Part shown: positions 58,985 through 64,000 of the stretch, one piece after another
Numbering within the stretch: position 1 is the first letter of the stretch
Layout: the number at the start of each line of letters is the position of its first letter
Source of the DNA: Nitrospinaceae bacterium
GTDB taxonomy: Bacteria; Nitrospinota; Nitrospinia; Nitrospinales; VA-1
Direction of reading: 5' to 3'
NCBI GenBank assembly: GCA_021604505.1
Contig: BQJC01000001.1
Coordinates: forward strand, 682,001-746,000
DNA: 64,000 nt
Position numbers and translations under genes: made by a program
The notes under the pieces: model-generated
Told to the model about the DNA's origin: nothing
Database searches by the model: none
What the model saw: the letters and a program-made list of their open reading frames with translations, nothing else

Positions 58985-59511
58985 CCGGAGACGAGGTCAT
59001 TGAGAAGATAAAGTCGTCCGTGGGAGACGATATTCAAAAAGGGGAAGTGGACCTCGGTGACGCGGTTATTTTTGTTTCTCCGGAAAACCTGCATAAAGTA
59101 GCGCAATTCCTTAAAGAAGATTCCCAGCTTAATTTTGAATATCTATCCGATATCCGCGGGGTGGACTATCTCGATCAGGACCGTGAGCCGCGCTTTGAAG
59201 CGGTCTACGAACTGCAGTCGTTTGAGCACAATCATGCCGTTCGCATCCGCGTCGGCCTGGAAGAGGAGAATCCCTCAGTTCCGACGGTGTCGGATTTATG
59301 GAAAGGCGCTATGTACCCTGAGCGGGAGTTATTCGATATGTTGGGGTTCGACGTTGCCGGTCATCCCGATCTCAAGCGTTTGATCATGCCGGAGGAATGG
59401 GAGGGGCATCCTTTGAGAAGAGATTATCCTTTGACCATTGAAGATGTGGCTTTTTCGCACAATCGCGATTACAAAAGTGAACTGGTGAAATCCAAACCCC
59501 CGACCCGGTGA
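58981..59511 (+). CDS. nuoC: NADH-quinone oxidoreductase subunit C
   Basis: 176 residues of the 30-kDa subunit, in the peripheral arm beside NuoD. The signature Glu-Arg-Glu-Leu-Phe-Asp-Met-Leu-Gly and [14 protein letters not shown] are intact. The ATG at 58981 overlaps the nuoB stop by 4 bases. An upstream open frame in the same phase lies within nuoB and is not used. nuoC and nuoD are separate genes, unlike the fused nuoCD of enterobacteria. Confidence 0.96.
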   Translation: MTGDEVIEKIKSSVGDDIQKGEVDLGDAVIFVSPENLHKVAQFLKEDSQLNFEYLSDIRGVDYLDQDREPRFEAVYELQSFEHNHAVRIRVGLEEENPSVPTVSDLWKGAMYPERELFDMLGFDVAGHPDLKRLIMPEEWEGHPLRRDYPLTIEDVAFSHNRDYKSELVKSKPPTR

Positions 59512-59595
59512 GTTTTTGGATGAACCTAAAGAAAAAGCCCTATTAAAACCTGTACTTGGCTGGTAAAACTTAAAACTTTTGCCAGGTGATTTAAA

Positions 59596-60795
59596 ATGAG
59601 CATCACCGAACAAGGATTGTTGGAACGCGACAAAGACACGATGACCCTCAATATGGGTCCTTCGCATCCCAGCACGCATGGGGTTTTCCGGGTGATCCTG
59701 GAGATGGATGGGGAGATGGTCCTGTCCGCCGAACCTGAAATCGGCTATCTCCACACAGGGATCGAAAAAACCTCGGAAAACAAGCGCTACGTGCACGTCA
59801 TTCCCATGACCGACAGGCTCGACTACCTGGCGCCGCCCCAGAATAACCTGGCATTTTGCCTGACCACCGAAAAACTTCTGCAATGTGAAATCCCAATACG
59901 GGCCGAGTACCTGCGCGTCATCATGTGCGAGTTGGCCCGCATCGGCAGTCATCTGGTGTGGCTGGCCACGCACGCCCTCGATATCGGTGCGATGACCGTG
60001 TTTCTTTATTGCTGGCGGGAAAGGGAAATGATCCTCGATCTCAATGAGGAGATCTCCGGGGTCCGCATGATGACCAGCTATATCCGGGTAGGCGGCGTGA
60101 TGAAAGACGCGACCCCTGAATGGCTGGGTAAAGTACGAAAGTTCATCGACTACCTGCCAGCCAAGATCGATGAGTACGAACGTCTGCTCACCAACAACCC
60201 CATCTGGCTCGACCGGACACAAGGCGTCGGCGTGATGACACGCGAAGAGGCCATCAACTGGAGCCTGAGCGGTCCTGCCCTCCGGGCGTCCGGTGTGGAT
60301 TTTGATTTCCGTAAAAAACGGCCGTACAGCGGTTATGAGAATTTTGAATTCGATGTTCCGACCGGCAAGAATGGAGATGTCTACGACCGTTACCTGGTGC
60401 GTGTGGAGGAATTGCGTCAAAGCCGGCGCATCGTGGCGCAGGCCCTGAATAAATTCCCCGACGGTCCTTATAAAGCACAGGACAACAAAGTATCTTTGCC
60501 GGATAGAGACACCCTGCACACCAGCATGGAAGCGTTGATCCACCATTTCAAACTGGTGTCAGAAGGCATCAGCGTTCCCAAAGGGGAGACGTATGTTCCG
60601 ACGGAAGGTCCGCGCGGCGAGGTCGGGTTTTATATCGTCAGCGATGGAAGTAACGTGCCCTATCGGGTGAAATTGCGTGCGCCCTCCTTCATGGCGATCC
60701 CTGGTATGTGTCATATGATGTCGGGTTCGTTCATTGCGGATGTGGTGGCGATCATCGGAAGCATCGATATCGTGATGGGAGAGGTGGATCGCTGA
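59596..60795 (+). CDS. nuoD: NADH-quinone oxidoreductase subunit D
   Basis: 399 residues of the 49-kDa subunit that forms the quinone pocket with NuoB. It has Asn-Met-Gly-Pro-Ser-His-Pro-Ser-Thr-His-Gly near the N-terminus and the Arg-Ile-Gly-Ser-His-Leu-Val-Trp region. The C-terminal Asp-Val-Val-Ala-Ile-Ile-Gly-Ser-Ile-Asp-Ile-Val-Met-Gly-Glu-Val-Asp-Arg matches the family. AGGTG lies 9 bases before the ATG. The stop overlaps the nuoE start by one base. Confidence 0.97.
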   Translation: MSITEQGLLERDKDTMTLNMGPSHPSTHGVFRVILEMDGEMVLSAEPEIGYLHTGIEKTSENKRYVHVIPMTDRLDYLAPPQNNLAFCLTTEKLLQCEIPIRAEYLRVIMCELARIGSHLVWLATHALDIGAMTVFLYCWREREMILDLNEEISGVRMMTSYIRVGGVMKDATPEWLGKVRKFIDYLPAKIDEYERLLTNNPIWLDRTQGVGVMTREEAINWSLSGPALRASGVDFDFRKKRPYSGYENFEFDVPTGKNGDVYDRYLVRVEELRQSRRIVAQALNKFPDGPYKAQDNKVSLPDRDTLHTSMEALIHHFKLVSEGISVPKGETYVPTEGPRGEVGFYIVSDGSNVPYRVKLRAPSFMAIPGMCHMMSGSFIADVVAIIGSIDIVMGEVDR

Positions 60796-61271
60796 TGTTC
60801 GAGTTTTCCAAAGAAGCAGAGGAGAAGATCGAAAAGATACTTGCGAAGTATCCGCCCGAGCACAAGCGGTCTGCGTTGTTGCCGCTGTTGACCCTGACGC
60901 AACGGCAGGAAAAATATATCAGCCCGGATGCGATGCGGGAAATCGGCCGCCGGCTGGATCTGTCCCCCGCGTATGTGCAATCGGTCTGTTCTTTTTACAC
61001 CATGTACTCCTTCCAGCCGGTGGGAAAATACATGATTCTTTTCTGCGTCAATATCAGCTGTCAGTTAAACGGTTGCGACGCACTGCTGGAGCACACGGCT
61101 AAAAAGCTGAACATCAAAGTGGGTGAAACCACGTCGGATAAAAAATTCACCCTGCACCGGGAAGAGTGTCTTGCGGCATGTGCCGGCGCGCCGATGATGC
61201 GGATCAACGATACGTTTTATGAAAACCTGACCCCGAAAAAAATCGATCAGATCCTGGATTCTCTGGACTAA
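60795..61271 (+). CDS. nuoE: NADH-quinone oxidoreductase subunit E
   Basis: 158 residues of the 24-kDa subunit with a thioredoxin-like [2Fe-2S] domain (cluster N1a). Ligands are Cys83 and Cys88 (Cys-Val-Asn-Ile-Ser-Cys) and the Cys pair in Glu-Glu-Cys-Leu-Ala-Ala-Cys-Ala-Gly (about 126-134). The ATG at 60795 overlaps the nuoD stop (TGATG); an open frame from 60708 lies inside nuoD and is not used. NuoE works with NuoF and NuoG in the NADH-oxidising module. Confidence 0.96.
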   Translation: MFEFSKEAEEKIEKILAKYPPEHKRSALLPLLTLTQRQEKYISPDAMREIGRRLDLSPAYVQSVCSFYTMYSFQPVGKYMILFCVNISCQLNGCDALLEHTAKKLNIKVGETTSDKKFTLHREECLAACAGAPMMRINDTFYENLTPKKIDQILDSLD

Positions 61272-61279
61272 TAAAGTTT

Positions 61280-62539
61280 ATGACACAGATTTTATTTAAA
61301 AATATAAATAAAAAAAACCTGCATACCATTGAGGTTTACGAAAAGCAGGGCGGATACAATAGCTTGAAGAAAGCCTTTGCCAGGGAACCTGAGGAGATCG
61401 TGGAAATGGTCAAGGCGTCCGGGCTCAGGGGCCGCGGCGGTGCGGGATTTCCCACGGGGTTGAAATGGAGTTTTCTGGCCAAGGACGTGTTTCCCCGCTA
61501 TCTCTGTTGCAATGCCGATGAAAGCGAGCCGGGAACCTGTAAGGACCGCGAACTCCTGGAAAAAAACCCGCATCTTCTCATCGAGGGCATGATTCTCTGT
61601 TCCTACGCCTGCCGGATTGAAACCGCCTACAATTATTTGCGCGGCGAGTTCTACGATCTCTGCGAGATCTTTGAGAAAGCGCTGGAAGAGGCGTATGCGA
61701 AAGGTTATCTCGGGAAAAATATACTGGGATCGGGCTTCAATCTCGACATTCACACCCATTTAGGCGCCGGGGCCTACATCTGCGGAGAAGAATCGGCCTT
61801 GCTCAACTCGCTTGAAGGCGGGCGCGGCGAACCACGAATGAAACCGCCGTTTCCCGCTGTGCAGGGGTTGTATGCCAAACCCACGGTCATCAACAACGTC
61901 GAGACCCTTTGCGTGGTTCCCCATATTGTCAACGAAGGCCCGGAGGCTTACGCCGCCATTGGCACCGAAAAAAGCAAAGGAACCAAACTGGTCAGTGTTT
62001 CCGGTCACGTTAAGAAGCCCGGAAATTATGAGGTGGTCATGGGAACCCCCACCCGCGAAATTATCTATGAGATGGCCGGAGGCATTCGCGACGACAACCA
62101 GTTGAAAGCCTTCATTCCCGGCGGATCGTCCGTTCCCATGTTGCCGGCGGATCTGGTGGACACGCCCTACGATTACGAATCCCTGCAGGCGGCGGGAACC
62201 ATGCTGGGTTCCGGAGCCCTGATCGTCATCGATCATACGGTCAACGTGGTGGAATCCGCCTTGCGGCTGACCAGTTTTTACATGCACGAATCCTGCGGCA
62301 AATGCACTCCCTGCCGGGAAGGCACGCGCTGGATGTGGCAGATATTGAATCAGATACAAACCGGTCAGGGCAGACCCGAGCAGGTGGAAAAGCTCGTGGA
62401 CATCTGCGACAACATGAGCTTTAAATGTTTTTGCCCGCTGGGCGATGCGGCGGTAGCGCCGGTGGCCAGCAGTATCCAGCGTTTCCGCGAAGACTATGAG
62501 GAATTACTTGAAAAGATGGCGGCCAAAACCGGCGCCTAA
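61280..62539 (+). CDS. nuoF: NADH-quinone oxidoreductase subunit F
   Basis: 419 residues of the 51-kDa flavoprotein subunit that binds NADH, FMN and cluster N3. The NADH site Gly-Leu-Arg-Gly-Arg-Gly-Gly-Ala-Gly-Phe-Pro lies at about 50-60, and the FMN site with Gly-Ala-Gly-Ala-Tyr-Ile-Cys-Gly-Glu-Glu at about 161-170. The N3 ligands lie in Glu-Ser-Cys-Gly-Lys-Cys-Thr-Pro-Cys-Arg-Glu-Gly with a later Cys-Phe-Cys-Pro. A soxB-like SLBB segment lies between. It begins 8 bases after nuoE. Confidence 0.98.
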   Translation: MTQILFKNINKKNLHTIEVYEKQGGYNSLKKAFAREPEEIVEMVKASGLRGRGGAGFPTGLKWSFLAKDVFPRYLCCNADESEPGTCKDRELLEKNPHLLIEGMILCSYACRIETAYNYLRGEFYDLCEIFEKALEEAYAKGYLGKNILGSGFNLDIHTHLGAGAYICGEESALLNSLEGGRGEPRMKPPFPAVQGLYAKPTVINNVETLCVVPHIVNEGPEAYAAIGTEKSKGTKLVSVSGHVKKPGNYEVVMGTPTREIIYEMAGGIRDDNQLKAFIPGGSSVPMLPADLVDTPYDYESLQAAGTMLGSGALIVIDHTVNVVESALRLTSFYMHESCGKCTPCREGTRWMWQILNQIQTGQGRPEQVEKLVDICDNMSFKCFCPLGDAAVAPVASSIQRFREDYEELLEKMAAKTGA

Positions 62540-62548
62540 AATGAAATC

Positions 62549-64000
62549 ATGGCTGACGAACAAATCACTTTAACCATAGACGATCAATCGGTCACCGTTC
62601 CCAAGGGAACCAAGGTGGTGGATGCCGCCAAGACCGTGGGCATTGAGATTCCGGTATTTTGCTACCACGAAAAAATAGGGGCACTCGGCTGCTGCCGGAT
62701 GTGTCTCGTGGAAGTGGAAAAAATGCCCAAATTGATGACCGCCTGCACAATGGACGTCGGGCCGGACATGGTCGTCAAAACCAACACCGACAAAGTGGAA
62801 AAAGCCCAAAAGGGAGTTTTGGAGTTCACTTTGTTGAACCACCCGCTCGACTGTCCGGTTTGCGATAAGGGCGGCGAATGTCCGCTTCAGAACAACACCT
62901 TCAAATACGGTCCTGGCGACACGCGCATGGAATTCTACCGGGCGCACAATCTTAAGGCCGCGCCTCTCAGCCCGGTGATCACTCTTGACCGGGAACGCTG
63001 TATCGCCTGCCAGCGTTGTACGGCCTACAGTTCCGTCATCGAACAGGATCACGCGCTGGTCATGCACAACCGGGGGTTCAATAATGAAATCGGGACTTTC
63101 AACAACGAGCCTTATGACACGCGTTTTTCCGGCAACGTGATCGATATCTGTCCCGTCGGCGCCCTGACCAACACCCAGTTTCGTTTCAAGGCCCGCACCT
63201 GGGATCTGACCAATTCCGATACTCTGTGTGCGCATTGCGGATGCAACTGCAATATGACGCTTGGCGTTCGGACCAACAAGTTCATGCGCATCGAATCGCG
63301 TCCTAACGATTGGGTCGACGACGGATGGATCTGCGACAAGGCCCGCTGGGGGTATGATTTTCTCGAAGGCAAAAACCGCCTCGTAGAAGCTGTCGCCACC
63401 ATGGAAAAAGGGGAGATGACCATCTCCGTTCTGGATGGAGGGAAAAAGACCCTGCCCATTAAAGAAGCCGTCGAGCGAACCGCGAATGCGATTAAAAAAA
63501 TTGTGGATGAGCACGGGCCTCAGAGCGTGGGTTTCATCGGTTCGCCTTACGGGACCAACGAAGAACTTTATCTTTATCAGAAATTATTCCGGACAAAATT
63601 CGGCACCAACAACATCGATCATAAGGTTTATGCCGAATCCCCCGGACTGCCCATCGACCATTTTGACTTGAGCGACATCGAGACCTCCAACCTGGTGTTG
63701 ATGATCGCCAGCGATCCCACCGAAGAGTTGCCGATCCTCGATCTTAGAATCAAAAAAGTGGTGACCCGTAAAGGTGTCAAACTGGCGGTGTTGAACGATC
63801 AAGGAACGTTGATGGACAAATACGCGCATCTTTCCTTGAGATATAACATCGGCACGGACGCTCAAGTGTTTTCCGCACTGGCCGCCAGCCTTTCGGGAGA
63901 AGGAGGAGGGGATGTCAAAGACACTGGGATCGAAACCGAGCAATTGAGCTCTCTGGTGGAGATGCTGAAGTCCCACGAAAAGGTGACGATCGTCTACAAC
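62549..64000 (+). CDS. nuoG: NADH-quinone oxidoreductase subunit G, N-terminal part
   Basis: The frame opens at the ATG at 62549, 9 bases after nuoF, and remains open for 484 codons to the window edge. The N-terminal [2Fe-2S] ferredoxin domain (about 1-80) has Cys-Tyr-His, Gly-Cys-Cys-Arg-Met-Cys and a later Cys. The His-Cys3 cluster motif is Asn-His-Pro-Leu-Asp-Cys-Pro-Val-Cys-Asp-Lys-Gly-Gly-Glu-Cys. A [4Fe-4S] pair Cys-Ile-Ala-Cys-Gln-Arg-Cys and Cys-Pro-Val-Gly-Ala-Leu follows. A further Cys-Ala-His-Cys-Gly-Cys-Asn-Cys and a Cys about 30 residues later match the extra N7 cluster found in many NuoG proteins. The molybdopterin-oxidoreductase-like domain begins after about residue 220. The gene is incomplete only because of the window edge. 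Confidence 0.97.
   Translation, partial: MADEQITLTIDDQSVTVPKGTKVVDAAKTVGIEIPVFCYHEKIGALGCCRMCLVEVEKMPKLMTACTMDVGPDMVVKTNTDKVEKAQKGVLEFTLLNHPLDCPVCDKGGECPLQNNTFKYGPGDTRMEFYRAHNLKAAPLSPVITLDRERCIACQRCTAYSSVIEQDHALVMHNRGFNNEIGTFNNEPYDTRFSGNVIDICPVGALTNTQFRFKARTWDLTNSDTLCAHCGCNCNMTLGVRTNKFMRIESRPNDWVDDGWICDKARWGYDFLEGKNRLVEAVATMEKGEMTISVLDGGKKTLPIKEAVERTANAIKKIVDEHGPQSVGFIGSPYGTNEELYLYQKLFRTKFGTNNIDHKVYAESPGLPIDHFDLSDIETSNLVLMIASDPTEELPILDLRIKKVVTRKGVKLAVLNDQGTLMDKYAHLSLRYNIGTDAQVFSALAASLSGEGGGDVKDTGIETEQLSSLVEMLKSHEKVTIVYN

Noticed and set aside
59329-60546. A 405-codon minus-strand open frame inside nuoD
   Set aside because: nuoD on the plus strand is unmistakable, and the antisense frame has no domain or ribosome-binding site. 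It is a by-product of the codon use.
62570-63514. A 314-codon minus-strand open frame at the right end
   Set aside because: It lies antisense to nuoG, whose cluster-binding motifs are in frame to the window edge.
1-64000. CRISPR arrays, insertion sequences and complete tRNA or rRNA genes
   Set aside because: No regularly spaced repeats, no transposase-like frame and no full cloverleaf were seen; only one tRNA 3' half (23881-23925) is present.

Overview
The window is chromosomal DNA of a Gram-negative, respiring bacterium. It carries lipid A and lipoprotein-export genes (lpxD, an LolC/E-type permease, lolD), outer-membrane and lipoprotein genes, a TonB-free assortment of exported repeat proteins, and an unfused NADH dehydrogenase operon (nuoA to nuoG). 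RNase Y and RNase R occur together, as does the zapA-6S RNA-5-formyltetrahydrofolate cyclo-ligase order. The mix resembles Nitrospinota or deltaproteobacterial relatives. That placement is inference: there is no rRNA or ribosomal-protein gene here to fix it.

Layout. Positions 1-2845 (minus): the start of comEC, then rnr. Positions 3032-13619 (plus): a housekeeping run of pheT, a zapB-like gene, zapA, 6S RNA, fthC, rny, lysS, an lolC/E gene, lolD and lpxD. Positions 13688-22300: a leucine-rich-repeat protein, accA, two integral membrane proteins and several small envelope proteins. This part also holds a sigma-54 promoter and two candidate small RNAs. Positions 22300-23935 look like an island scar: a structured RNA candidate, an AT-rich AlbA_2/Schlafen-type gene, and the 3' half of a tRNA-Arg(UCU). 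Positions 23936-32601: an ABC exporter, an aldo/keto reductase, and the minus-strand run thpR-recA-recX-prepilin peptidase, then a TPR protein. Positions 32820-41735: small hypothetical genes, an FGE-sulfatase protein with haem-type motifs, a LipM-like/FG-GAP/TerB/YjbQ/zinc-ribbon run, dtd and an isolated nuoN.

The most striking gene is an 8-kb ORF (42000-50036). It encodes an apparently exported 2678-residue protein with a PD40-type propeller, two TPR arrays and two CHAT protease domains. The first CHAT domain looks catalytically dead; the second keeps the His/Cys dyad. Convergent to it is a three-gene minus-strand set: a PhnW-like aminotransferase, an unknown protein, and a protoglobin fused to a PsiE-type membrane domain. 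Then come a DUF4159 and VWA pair, a membrane protein with a degenerate PLD-like domain, and nuoABCDEFG behind a near-consensus sigma-70 promoter. nuoG runs off the right edge.

Other unusual points are a PheT without its tRNA-binding (EMAP/OB) insertion, a probably leaderless zapB-like transcript, a GTTC-N7-GTTC type site before recA, and two genes too short for routine ORF calling (32820-32981 and 39335-39511).
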